From NCBI GenBank assembly GCA_023414985.1, contig JAEZLY010000003.1, positions 1 to 7,547 of the forward strand: a DNA stretch of 7,547 nt, read 5' to 3'. Under the pieces are notes generated by a model, which saw nothing but the letters and a program-made list of their open reading frames with translations, had not been told where the DNA came from and did no database searches. Of the stretch, positions 1 to 6,156 are shown one piece after another (position 1 is the first letter of the stretch; every line of letters begins with the position of its first letter). The stretch comes from Bacillota bacterium. GTDB lineage: Bacteria; Bacillota; Clostridia; Lachnospirales; Lachnospiraceae. The translations under genes were made by a program, and so were the position numbers.

Positions 1-506
1 GGGATATTCAGGATGTTCTTTATAAGGATAAAATTTCTAATTCCGTATCCGATGAACAATCCTACTGAACAGATTGCAAACCCAAGTACCGTAAGGAGCG
101 TCAGAACAGCTAAGAAATTCATCTTCACCGGCAGCTTCAGAATCAGCACCGTAAAGAGCAGGACTACCAGATTACAGATGCCTAAGATGATCGTACAGGA
201 CAGAAGTCTTGACAGGACAAGCTGAAATCTTGTAATCGGAGTAAAGAGAAACCTCAGGGCAGTTTGTCGATAGGCCTCCTCCTTCGCTGCATAAGCAGCA
301 GTGATAATGGAAAGTGCGATGCAAAAGGGAAGGGTCACTATGCCGTAATACTGGTAGCCGGTAAACCCATTTCCGTAGCTTTCCGAAGAAAGATATCCGA
401 GAATCAGGATTAGAACCAACGGAAAGATGATATTATAGCCGATGAAGAAGCCATCCCTGGATCTTCTTCTGAAATCCTGTCCCAGCAGGCAAATGAATGT
501 ATTCAT
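1..506 (-). CDS. ABC-2 type transporter permease, N-terminal part (cut by window edge)
   Basis: This is the membrane subunit of an ABC exporter, partnered with the ATPase encoded just upstream. The visible 168 residues begin MNTFICLLGQDFRRRSRDGF: a short basic cytoplasmic start followed by hydrophobic segments at roughly residues 22-40, 52-73, 104-124 and 131-155. The layout fits the first four of the usual six helices of ABC-2 permeases. The ATG lies one base after the ATPase stop codon, and its ribosome binding site (GGGGAGG, six bases upstream) lies inside the end of the ATPase gene, so translation of the two is probably coupled. The reading frame stays open to the left edge, where the remainder of the gene is missing. 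Substrate cannot be told from this part; export of a drug, peptide or lipid is the family expectation only. Confidence 0.85.
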   Translation of the reverse strand, partial: MNTFICLLGQDFRRRSRDGFFIGYNIIFPLVLILILGYLSSESYGNGFTGYQYYGIVTLPFCIALSIITAAYAAKEEAYRQTALRFLFTPITRFQLVLSRLLSCTIILGICNLVVLLFTVLILKLPVKMNFLAVLTLLTVLGFAICSVGLFIGYGIRNFILIKNILNI

Positions 507-507
507 C

Positions 508-1263
508 TTATTCCTCCCCATCCCGCAGCTCTGACCCTGTAAGCATCAGAAAGATTTCCTCCAGGGTCTGACAATACTGCGATCTATATTTTTGCTTGAA
601 GGCTTCCTTTTCCATATCCTCCAGCAGCTTTCCGTGATCCATGAGAATGATCCGGTTGCAGATGGCTTCAATCTCCTCCATATAATGGGATACATAGATT
701 ACTGCAGTCCCTCTGCTGTTCAGTGTTTTGACAGCCTCCAGGATGTGATTTCTGGACTGGGGGTCTATGCCTACAGTCGGCTCATCCATGATCAGCAGCT
801 TCGGTGTGTGGGCGATAGAGCAGGCAATATTAAGTCTTCTCTTCATGCCTCCGGAGAACTTGGAGGGCAGCTCAGATCGATGCTCCCACAGACCAACGAA
901 TTCCAGAGCTTCTCTGGTACGCTGCTTTAGCTCAGCACCTTTTGGACCATATAAGGAGCAGAAAAACCTGACATTGTCATAAGCACTGATGTCCTCATAT
1001 ACAGCAATCTCCTGAGGAACAACTCCGAGGGAACGTTTGAACTTTCTTAGGTTTTCCTTTGTCCTCCGGTTTCGGAACAGGATTTCCCCCTCCTCTTTAT
1101 CAACCACATCAATAATCAGCTTAATGGTAGTACTTTTCCCTGCTCCGTTTGGACCGATGAAGCCCACAATCTCTCCTTCCGCGATAGAAAGGCTGAGTTG
1201 ATCCACAACCTTTTTCTCTCCGTAGCTTTTTGATAAGTTTCTTACTTCTAATATTTCTTCCAT
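508..1263 (-). CDS. ABC transporter ATP-binding protein
   Basis: Cytoplasmic ATPase that powers the permease encoded one base downstream. The 251 residues hold a complete nucleotide-binding domain: Walker A GPNGAGKST (37-45), Q-loop VVPQE (Q84), signature FSGGMKRRL (136-144, with M in place of the usual Q), Walker B LLIMDEP (156-162) and the H-loop histidine in YVSHYMEE (H193). Length and motif order match the CcmA/NatA-like subfamily that works with ABC-2 permeases. The start is supported by AAAGGAGGAAG about six bases before the ATG. The gene follows a PadR regulator gene by 244 bases, and its promoter carries a copy of the site found over the padR promoter (see 1283-1336), so PadR repression is likely. 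Transported substrate is unknown. PadR-controlled ABC exporters are often drug-efflux pumps (LmrR/LmrCD is the known case), but nothing here proves that. Confidence 0.95.
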   Translation of the reverse strand: MEEILEVRNLSKSYGEKKVVDQLSLSIAEGEIVGFIGPNGAGKSTTIKLIIDVVDKEEGEILFRNRRTKENLRKFKRSLGVVPQEIAVYEDISAYDNVRFFCSLYGPKGAELKQRTREALEFVGLWEHRSELPSKFSGGMKRRLNIACSIAHTPKLLIMDEPTVGIDPQSRNHILEAVKTLNSRGTAVIYVSHYMEEIEAICNRIILMDHGKLLEDMEKEAFKQKYRSQYCQTLEEIFLMLTGSELRDGEE

Positions 1264-1282
1264 GATACTTCCTCCTTTTATT

Positions 1283-1336
1283 ATTATCCAATTTATTTTA
1301 TTTTATATTTATATACTCAACATTGGATATTACATT
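1283..1336 (-). promoter_or_regulatory. Promoter of the ABC exporter operon with PadR-type operator
   Basis: Read on the minus strand, ATATCCAATGTTGAGTA (1314-1330) is followed directly by a -10-like TATAAA (1308-1313). This aligns base for base with the padR promoter, where TATCCAACGTTGAATA precedes TATACT. The aligned -35 position (1331-1336, AATGTA) is poor, so basal strength should be lower. A second, inverted half-site (plus strand ATTATCCAAT, 1283-1292) lies downstream of the -10 but is degenerate, and it is 6 bp further from the first half-site than in the padR promoter. The boxes and the shared motif are visible; PadR binding is inferred. Confidence 0.65.
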
Positions 1337-1507
1337 GATAATATAGAGTTTGCCAAATTAGCTTGAAGCTTTTTCGACAAACCCTGTTTTTATAATCTGT
1401 TTATGCGTTTCTTTACTTTTTCTTTTAATCCGGGTTTTATATTCTCGTTACCTAAGGTTAAAATTTACCGTTTAGAACTTCGATCTTATCCTATACTTCC
1501 GCTCCTG

Positions 1508-2236
1508 TTATTTCTTCTTAATCTGGCTTTCCAGCTCAAAGATAATCTTATTGAGGTTTACGACCGCATTTTCAGGATCCTTCATAATCTCCTCCTTCAG
1601 CTTCAGGGTATACTGAAGTCTCTGCTCCTCCTCAGACATGGTATTCTTCTCATCGATCCGATTGAAATCGATGGTCTTGATAATCTGCTCCGTACCGTGA
1701 CTGTCCTCGATGTATTGCTCAAGATGTTCCAGTAATTCTTCATGCCAACGGATCTGAAAGCCGATATTCTCAATCGTCATCTGAAAACTGAGCTTCGATA
1801 ATGCGGATATCTCCGCTCCTCCCTTGATGTCGTACCATTTCTCCCAATATTCCTTCTGCTCCTGTAGCTTGGTGATATGACCTGTGATACACTTCTCCAA
1901 CTCTTCCCGGGATAAAGTACCGAGGATCGGATCCGTATAGAATTTGAAGGAACCGATATTGGCAATCGGAGTATCCAGCACCTCAATCATCTGTCTGTGA
2001 AGCTCCTCCCTACCGCTCTCCGTGATCTCATAGATCTTGCGGACTCTGGAGCCGGTGCGCTCCTCCCGAAGGACACGGATATGCTGATCCTTCTCCAGCT
2101 TCGTCAGTGCATAATAGATGGACCCGGATAAGATCTTCGTCCACTGCTCAATATTTGATACCTGAAGAAACTTCTGGATTTCATAGCCATGAGTCGGCTT
2201 CATATTCAAATAATATAAAATAAATGCACTAATCAT
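1508..2236 (-). CDS. PadR family transcriptional regulator
   Basis: DNA-binding regulator, probably the repressor of its own gene and of the ABC exporter operon downstream. Residues about 5-80 form the PadR winged helix: a hydrophobic first helix, the family motif PTHGYEI (14-20), SGSIYYALTKLEK (37-49) in place of the usual GTLYPALxRLE, a basic wing EERTGSRVRKIYEIT (58-72), then SGREEL. Residues about 95-180 are helical and resemble the C-terminal dimerisation domain of the larger PadR subclass (AphA/VirActA-like). A charged helical tail runs to residue 242. The frame is open seven codons further up to a TTG at 2257, but the ATG at 2236 has GGAGAG seven bases upstream and begins exactly where the family homology does, so it is preferred. 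The gene carries a strong promoter overlaid by a perfect palindrome. No intrinsic terminator with a U-run follows it, so some readthrough into the ABC genes is possible. Confidence 0.92.
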   Translation of the reverse strand: MISAFILYYLNMKPTHGYEIQKFLQVSNIEQWTKILSGSIYYALTKLEKDQHIRVLREERTGSRVRKIYEITESGREELHRQMIEVLDTPIANIGSFKFYTDPILGTLSREELEKCITGHITKLQEQKEYWEKWYDIKGGAEISALSKLSFQMTIENIGFQIRWHEELLEHLEQYIEDSHGTEQIIKTIDFNRIDEKNTMSEEEQRLQYTLKLKEEIMKDPENAVVNLNKIIFELESQIKKK

Positions 2237-2243
2237 CTGTTCT

Positions 2244-2249
2244 CTCTCC
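2244..2249 (-). promoter_or_regulatory. padR ribosome binding site
   Basis: Minus-strand GGAGAG lies seven bases before the ATG at 2236. It falls inside the longer open frame that starts at the TTG (2257), and that TTG has no comparable site in front of it, so this element decides the start. Confidence 0.7.
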
Positions 2250-2267
2250 AATAGCAAAGCAATTAAT

Positions 2268-2312
2268 CATTATCCAACGTTGAGTATAGTATATATTCAA
2301 CGTTGGATAATG
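2268..2312. promoter_or_regulatory. PadR operator: perfect 16-bp inverted repeat
   Basis: CATTATCCAACGTTGA (2268-2283) and its exact reverse complement TCAACGTTGGATAATG (2297-2312) are separated by 13 bp. Each arm itself contains the 8-bp palindrome CAACGTTG. One arm fills the -35/-10 spacer and the other covers the expected transcription start of padR, the placement expected for autorepression. A related sequence recurs at the ABC operon promoter. The repeat is seen directly; that PadR binds it is inferred. Confidence 0.75.
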
Positions 2313-2316
2313 TCAA
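2288..2316 (-). promoter_or_regulatory. padR promoter (sigma-A type)
   Basis: On the minus strand a perfect -35 TTGACA (2311-2316), a 17-bp spacer and -10 TATACT (2288-2293, five of six consensus bases) lie about 50 bases before the padR ATG. It is the strongest promoter visible in the window and is overlapped by the inverted-repeat operator, so it should be highly active only when the repressor is off. Confidence 0.8.
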
Positions 2317-2372
2317 TACAAAAATATCTAATTCTGTAAAACTTATGTACCATTTCTTATATCCGCTAATCC

Positions 2373-3656
2373 CTACTCCAGACTCATTAAAAGCCGGAGC
2401 GTCTCCTCCAATTCCTTCTGTCGGAGCTCCTTATTCCCTTCATTCTCACTGTTCATGGTAATTGTCATCTTGTCACCCAGGGTTGCTACTCCGATCAGGC
2501 GTTTTGCATTTGCCACGATCGGAGGTACAAATTCCAGGTGGCTGATAGAATATTTGCCATAGGTCTCAGGAATATTCAGCCGGGTCAGATTGGAGATACC
2601 TATTCCTCTGGGGTTGCCGTTGTAACGAAACATGTCTGCAAAGATACGGGCGGTACTGTTGCGGTATTCCCCGAACACTTGAAAATATAAAGCATCAATC
2701 AGAGTAGGCTCCATAATGCCCATGAACTGATAGACAAAGTATTTTTTCTTTGGCTGCTTCAGCCTCCGAACCAATTCCTCCTGTATTTTCAAGGCATTAT
2801 CCCAGAAGGAAAGCTGATGATCCGGAGTATATTCGATGGAGATCCCACTGGCATAGTTACCCATGCCTTCATAACCCTCCGGCCTCACATTCACAGCCAG
2901 ACCTATCTCCTTCTCACAGCCGATTGCCAGGGAAAAGGCTGTCACAAGAGCTGTATTCACTGTAATATTATGCTCTTTGCATAAGCTTCCAAGCTTCCTT
3001 AAGTTTTCACCGGATATACTTCCGTTTGCGATATAAGTGGTTCTTTTACTCCAGTATTGCTGGAACATGGCAAGATACTCTTCATAGGAGAAGCACTTCT
3101 GCTCCTTTCTCCACTTGCGGTTAAATAATCCAACCATAAGCCTAAGCTGCAGCGAAAGCTTGGATTTCTTCGGGAAATCCTCCCTGGTACAGAGACGGAT
3201 CGGCAGCCGCTCCATCACACTCTCCGGATGACCTAGGGCTTCCATAATATCACGGATGAGATAGATCATGGCCAGTCCATCACCGGACAGATGATGGGCT
3301 ACGAGCACCAACTGCAGCTCAGTTTCTTGCGTCAGCAGAAAGAAACGGATCAACTCCCCCTCCTGAAAACGGAATGGAACTTGCTGCTGTTCATAGATAA
3401 TCTTCTTCCATTCCTCTTTCCCAGAGACAGTTCTCTCCTCTATTCGTATCACGGGCTCTGTTATCTTCTCATAATAGGTCTCTCCGGCTTCGTTCATGAT
3501 GACCTTGCTGCAGAATATCTCATGTCTGTCCAGCGCCTTTCGAATGGCAGCCCTCATCTCTGCAATCGTTGGTTCTCCCGCAATCGTTACTGCCATTCCG
3601 ATATGGATTGCCGGGGCATAATAATGCACCCGTTCCGTCAATAAGCTGTGTTTCAT
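2373..3656 (-). CDS. Free-standing condensation-domain / alcohol acetyltransferase-like acyltransferase
   Basis: Member of the chloramphenicol acetyltransferase-like superfamily that includes NRPS condensation domains, alcohol acetyltransferases and PapA5. Such enzymes move an acyl group onto an amine or alcohol, or epimerise or bind related substrates. With the chosen start the protein has 427 residues. It shows the hallmark HHLSGDG (HHxxxDG, about 121-127) with the catalytic second histidine, a mid-region VNVRPEGYEG (about 255-264) and GISNLTRLNIP (about 353-363), which resembles the SNLG-type motif near the active-site channel of stand-alone members. No adenylation, carrier or thioesterase domain is attached. 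The ATG at 3656 is preferred because GGGGGAG lies just before it and homology starts soon after; in-frame alternatives are the ATG at 3674 and the GTG at 3704. The gene follows the DinB-like gene closely (58 bases, or 10 with the GTG), implying one transcript. Acyl donor and acceptor cannot be read from the sequence. Confidence 0.85.
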   Translation of the reverse strand: MKHSLLTERVHYYAPAIHIGMAVTIAGEPTIAEMRAAIRKALDRHEIFCSKVIMNEAGETYYEKITEPVIRIEERTVSGKEEWKKIIYEQQQVPFRFQEGELIRFFLLTQETELQLVLVAHHLSGDGLAMIYLIRDIMEALGHPESVMERLPIRLCTREDFPKKSKLSLQLRLMVGLFNRKWRKEQKCFSYEEYLAMFQQYWSKRTTYIANGSISGENLRKLGSLCKEHNITVNTALVTAFSLAIGCEKEIGLAVNVRPEGYEGMGNYASGISIEYTPDHQLSFWDNALKIQEELVRRLKQPKKKYFVYQFMGIMEPTLIDALYFQVFGEYRNSTARIFADMFRYNGNPRGIGISNLTRLNIPETYGKYSISHLEFVPPIVANAKRLIGVATLGDKMTITMNSENEGNKELRQKELEETLRLLMSLE

Positions 3657-3660
3657 CCTA

Positions 3661-3667
3661 CTCCCCC
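3661..3667 (-). promoter_or_regulatory. Likely ribosome binding site of the condensation-like gene
   Basis: Minus-strand GGGGGAG is placed four to six bases before the ATG at 3656. The competing ATG at 3674 has AAGGAAAGG about twelve bases upstream, which is further than ideal, so the start is probable but not certain. Confidence 0.5.
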
Positions 3668-3714
3668 TGTCCATATTTATAATATTCCTTTCCTTCATAA
3701 CCACTTGGATATTA

Positions 3715-4395
3715 TCATTTCATCCTTCTCTTACAGACACCCTTCAGTCTCCTGGAGTCATTGAGGTGTACGATCTGGTGTCTTGTGATCGGCATTAATA
3801 TAATTCCTGCAATATTCTTCTTTCCCCAGAAGTCCAGTAACCAGACCGCACCCGGATGAGTAGAGACTCCTCTAACCTCTGCGATTCTTTGAATACCATC
3901 CTTAGGTACCTTACGTTTCAGATCTTCCGGCTTTAAGCTTTCTAATATCTCCTTCACACGACAACCGACTGCATTTCGATACTCCCGTAATGCTCCCATA
4001 TCTACCTCATTACTAAAGGATATTATCTCCTCATCTGTCATCGCATTGCCTGTATCTGTCACCTTAGTATTCAATTGCTTATGCCAGTTCTCGTCCAGCA
4101 CCTGCTCTCTTTCCGCAATCAGATAATTTGCTGTAAGATCCTCAATTCTTGTGATATGCCAAATATTCCAAGCAATCGTATCATCTTTTATAGTAGGCAT
4201 CATACGGAACGCCTGATCCTCCAACCCATCCCAAAGCTCATCCATAAAGGTCTGTTCCTTGCCGTGATAGACCTCTTTACAATGAACCAGTGAATGCATA
4301 TGAAAAAGCAACTCCTTCATTTCATCAAAGTGCTCTACCTTCAAAATCATCTCCCTAAGCTTCCCCTGCATCGGGTTCCAATCAATATTTCCCAT
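3715..4395 (-). CDS. DinB-fold (DinB/YfiT-like) metal-binding protein
   Basis: Small four-helix-bundle protein of the DinB superfamily, whose members bind a divalent metal through three histidines; some transfer low-molecular-weight thiols such as bacillithiol, while most have no proven function. The 226 residues show TIAWNIWHITRIED with the first candidate ligand H80, and near the C terminus TRHQIVHL, giving the HxxxH pair H206 and H210, so the metal triad appears intact. A mid-region of charged helices (about 120-165) fits the fold. The name reflects relatedness to the damage-inducible B. subtilis gene, not a DNA-repair role. The start is supported by AAGGAG seven bases upstream of the ATG. 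The gene sits 68 bases after the GNAT gene, with no terminator between, and shortly before the condensation-like gene, so it probably belongs to the same transcript. Confidence 0.82.
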   Translation of the reverse strand: MGNIDWNPMQGKLREMILKVEHFDEMKELLFHMHSLVHCKEVYHGKEQTFMDELWDGLEDQAFRMMPTIKDDTIAWNIWHITRIEDLTANYLIAEREQVLDENWHKQLNTKVTDTGNAMTDEEIISFSNEVDMGALREYRNAVGCRVKEILESLKPEDLKRKVPKDGIQRIAEVRGVSTHPGAVWLLDFWGKKNIAGIILMPITRHQIVHLNDSRRLKGVCKRRMK

Positions 4396-4463
4396 AATCC
4401 TACTCCTTACCCCTCATTTATAATTTTTAGCTTACATTACTATTACAACTGTATTTGTATATT

Positions 4464-4949
4464 TTACACAAGTGTCTTCACCATAACCAATGCATTTGAT
4501 TTTTTACTGCCCCAGCTTAATTGTATTTCATTTTGAGCAATAAACCCTTGTTTTTCCCAAAAGGATACCACATTGCCGATATAATCATTTACAACATCAA
4601 TTCGTATTGACTGTCTCCCTTGCAGCAGCATTTCTTCCTCAAAATGGTGGTAAGCTTGTGCGCCAATACCATTCCCCTGGAACCTTGTATCCAACATGAT
4701 TAGTGACAGATATACTGTATCATCGGGCTTATAGTCAATCAAACCAACGGAAGCTTCTGTTTGTGTATCTATAATTATACATGACAGAAATCCCATGGCT
4801 TCCATTTCAGCCATTTCTTGCCTTATAAAATTCATATTTATTGACGCTTGTCCTAATTGGTTAATTAAAAACTTTTTATTTGAATTATAAATTCTCACTA
4901 TGTCAGTAACATCATTTTCAGTAACTTTACGAATACAGTATTGACTCAT
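4464..4949 (-). CDS. GNAT family N-acetyltransferase
   Basis: Single-domain cytoplasmic acetyltransferase of 161 residues using acetyl-CoA. The acetyl-CoA pyrophosphate-binding motif A is RFQGNGIGAQAY (89-100, R/QxxGxG/A type) preceded by the beta-strand VYLSLIMLD, and the later motif B region is NVVSFWEKQGF (126-136). The N terminus YCIRKVTENDVTDIVRIYNSN is the usual GNAT opening. The acceptor (small molecule, antibiotic or protein N terminus) cannot be predicted. AGAGGT lies about five bases before the ATG. Its base composition is clearly more AT-rich than the flanking genes (two 60-base stretches sampled at 4501 and 4801 are about one third GC, against about 45 percent in the DinB-like gene), which suggests separate ancestry. 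It has its own promoter region upstream and may lead a three-gene transcript with the DinB-like and condensation-like genes. Confidence 0.9.
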   Translation of the reverse strand: MSQYCIRKVTENDVTDIVRIYNSNKKFLINQLGQASINMNFIRQEMAEMEAMGFLSCIIIDTQTEASVGLIDYKPDDTVYLSLIMLDTRFQGNGIGAQAYHHFEEEMLLQGRQSIRIDVVNDYIGNVVSFWEKQGFIAQNEIQLSWGSKKSNALVMVKTLV

Positions 4950-5021
4950 TATGTACCTCTTTTTATGATAATTTCCTCGTCCTGCTCCTTTGCTGCAGGT
5001 GCTGGAGGTTTTTTCTAATTC

Positions 5022-5050
5022 AGTATATCACAAAGTGATAATCTAATCTA
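5022..5050 (-). promoter_or_regulatory. Candidate promoter of the GNAT gene with embedded palindrome
   Basis: A -10 box TATACT (5022-5027) lies 17 bp downstream of a weak -35 (TAGATT, 5045-5050). The spacer contains TATCAC-3-GTGATA (5026-5040), a perfect 6-bp inverted repeat that overlaps the edge of the -10 and could be a repressor site. The candidate regulator is unknown; the AraC-type gene next door is one possibility. Confidence 0.45.
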
Positions 5051-5091
5051 CTCTCCCTTCGAGTATCGAATTTCTCATATCGTTATTATGG

Positions 5092-5126
5092 CAAAGAAAA
5101 GCCATAGGACTGTAGCTTCCTATGGC
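5092..5126 (-). terminator. Rho-independent terminator of the AraC-type gene
   Basis: A perfect 9-bp stem GCCATAGGA / TCCTATGGC (5101-5109 with 5118-5126) with an 8-base loop is followed on the minus strand by TTTTCTTT. It begins about 30 bases after the stop codon of the AraC-type gene. It separates that gene from the GNAT transcript. Confidence 0.9.
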
Positions 5127-5154
5127 AAATCACAAGTTCGAGTATATGTTTAGC

Positions 5155-6012
5155 TTACTTCTTTACAATCGGAATCCATACCTCACTGCGATAATCAGCA
5201 GCGCTTCCATCTCCATCGCTATACCATTCAATCTCTGCTGTTCCGGCATGCTCATAACCGGAGGACGGGAACCATTCGCTATAGACACGTTTCCATACTG
5301 CCTGAATGGCATCTGGCATCGGACCCACACATTCGAACACTACCCAGAGTCCGGCAGATACCTTAAGCTCATCCATCCCCTCCGGGACAACTTTATCTGT
5401 GGCACTGGCAATAAAGTAATCGAACTCGGCTTCTCTGAAGTTTGCGCAGATCCCCATCACCCCGCTAGGTTCCTTGTTAGACAGTGCACAAATTTTATCA
5501 AAGGAACCATCCTCATATACTTCCTCCCAGATCTTCGGAACACGGGCAAAATTAGCACCGCCTACATTCGTAACAGACTCTTTCCTGCCGACAAACCGCA
5601 TTGCATGCTTCTCTTCAATTCTATACTTCATCTCTTTTCCTCCTTTTATGGATAATTGAAAGGTAATTCTGGGAAAGGAAGATAACGGCACCCCATGCAC
5701 TCGAACCATGCTGGGCGCTACCCCGTGAATGTTAATGAATGCCCTGGTGAAGGCTGTCGGAGAATTATAGCCATACTTCAAGGCGATATCAATTATCTTA
5801 TCCGAACCGTTCAACAGGTCAAAGGCCGCCAGAGTCATCCGCCTCTGTCTGACGTAATCACTGAGTCCCATCCCCGCGATAAAAGAGAACATTCTCTGAA
5901 AATGAAAGAGCGAGCAACAGGCAATCTTTGCTGCCTCATTATAGTCAAGCTCCTGATCCAGATTATCCTCGATATAGTCGATGGACGCATTCATATGATC
6001 CAACCATTCCAT
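5155..6012 (-). CDS. AraC family regulator with GyrI-like effector-binding domain
   Basis: Transcription regulator of 285 residues with two halves. Residues about 8-105 form an AraC/XylS double helix-turn-helix: the first HTH around YNEAAKIACCSLFHFQRMFSFIAGMGLSDYV and the second around DIALKYGYNSPTAFTRAFINIHGVAPS, the standard recognition signature. Residues about 128-283 resemble the GyrI-like/BmrR-type small-molecule-binding fold, including MKYRIEEKHAMRFVGR, IWEEVYEDG, GICANF and a C-terminal EVWIPIVKK. The HTH-first order is that of Rob-like members, which sense hydrophobic compounds. GGGAGGTGAT ends a few bases before the ATG, a near-perfect ribosome binding site. It is flanked by terminators on both sides (6095-6137 and 5092-5126), so it is a single-gene transcript. 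Its targets are unknown; the nearby GNAT operon is a reasonable candidate but not shown. Confidence 0.93.
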   Translation of the reverse strand: MEWLDHMNASIDYIEDNLDQELDYNEAAKIACCSLFHFQRMFSFIAGMGLSDYVRQRRMTLAAFDLLNGSDKIIDIALKYGYNSPTAFTRAFINIHGVAPSMVRVHGVPLSSFPRITFQLSIKGGKEMKYRIEEKHAMRFVGRKESVTNVGGANFARVPKIWEEVYEDGSFDKICALSNKEPSGVMGICANFREAEFDYFIASATDKVVPEGMDELKVSAGLWVVFECVGPMPDAIQAVWKRVYSEWFPSSGYEHAGTAEIEWYSDGDGSAADYRSEVWIPIVKK

Positions 6013-6094
6013 AATATCACCTCCCGATGAAGTAAAGTATATATCATTTCCCTATTGTAAACCTCGCTTTTTCTGTTCTCTTATGAGAGAGTTG

Positions 6095-6137
6095 AAAAGA
6101 GTCCCGGCGAAGCCAATGATAGCTTCAGCCAAGACTC
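6095..6137 (-). terminator. Rho-independent terminator of the phosphorylase/pgmB operon
   Basis: On the minus strand GAGTCTTGGCTGAAGC pairs with GCTTCGCCGGGACTC (6099-6137) to give about 15 base pairs, including two G-U pairs and one bulged U, around an 8-base loop, followed by TTTT. It lies about 20 bases after the pgmB stop codon. Confidence 0.8.
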
Positions 6138-6156
6138 CTATTGTTTTTATATTGAA

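Noticed and set aside
1403..1735. Plus-strand open frame of 110 codons over the padR 3' end
   Set aside because: It is low-complexity and hydrophobic, lies antisense to the PadR coding region, and shows no start signal.
2237..2257. Longer padR starting at TTG
   Set aside because: The seven extra codons cover the ribosome binding site of the downstream ATG and lie before the start of family homology.
4981..5016. Plus-strand GC-rich stretch followed by TTTTTT, resembling a terminator
   Set aside because: Only 4-5 bp stems can be formed, and no plus-strand gene ends nearby.
5058..5145. Repeated TTCGAGTAT (5058-5066 and 5137-5145), the first forming TTCGA-GTA-TCGAA
   Set aside because: The copies are short, one lies outside any promoter and beside a terminator, and no third copy was seen, so chance similarity is the simplest reading.
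5122..5655. Open frame of 177 codons on the plus strand opposite the AraC-type gene
   Set aside because: It has no recognisable domain and no good ribosome binding site, and it overlaps a clear AraC/GyrI coding region on the other strand. It is a shadow frame.
6022..6063. Candidate promoter of the AraC-type gene (TTTACA and TATACT)
   Set aside because: The two boxes are only 14 bp apart, and no -35 is found at 16-18 bp from the TATACT, so the promoter could not be assigned with confidence.
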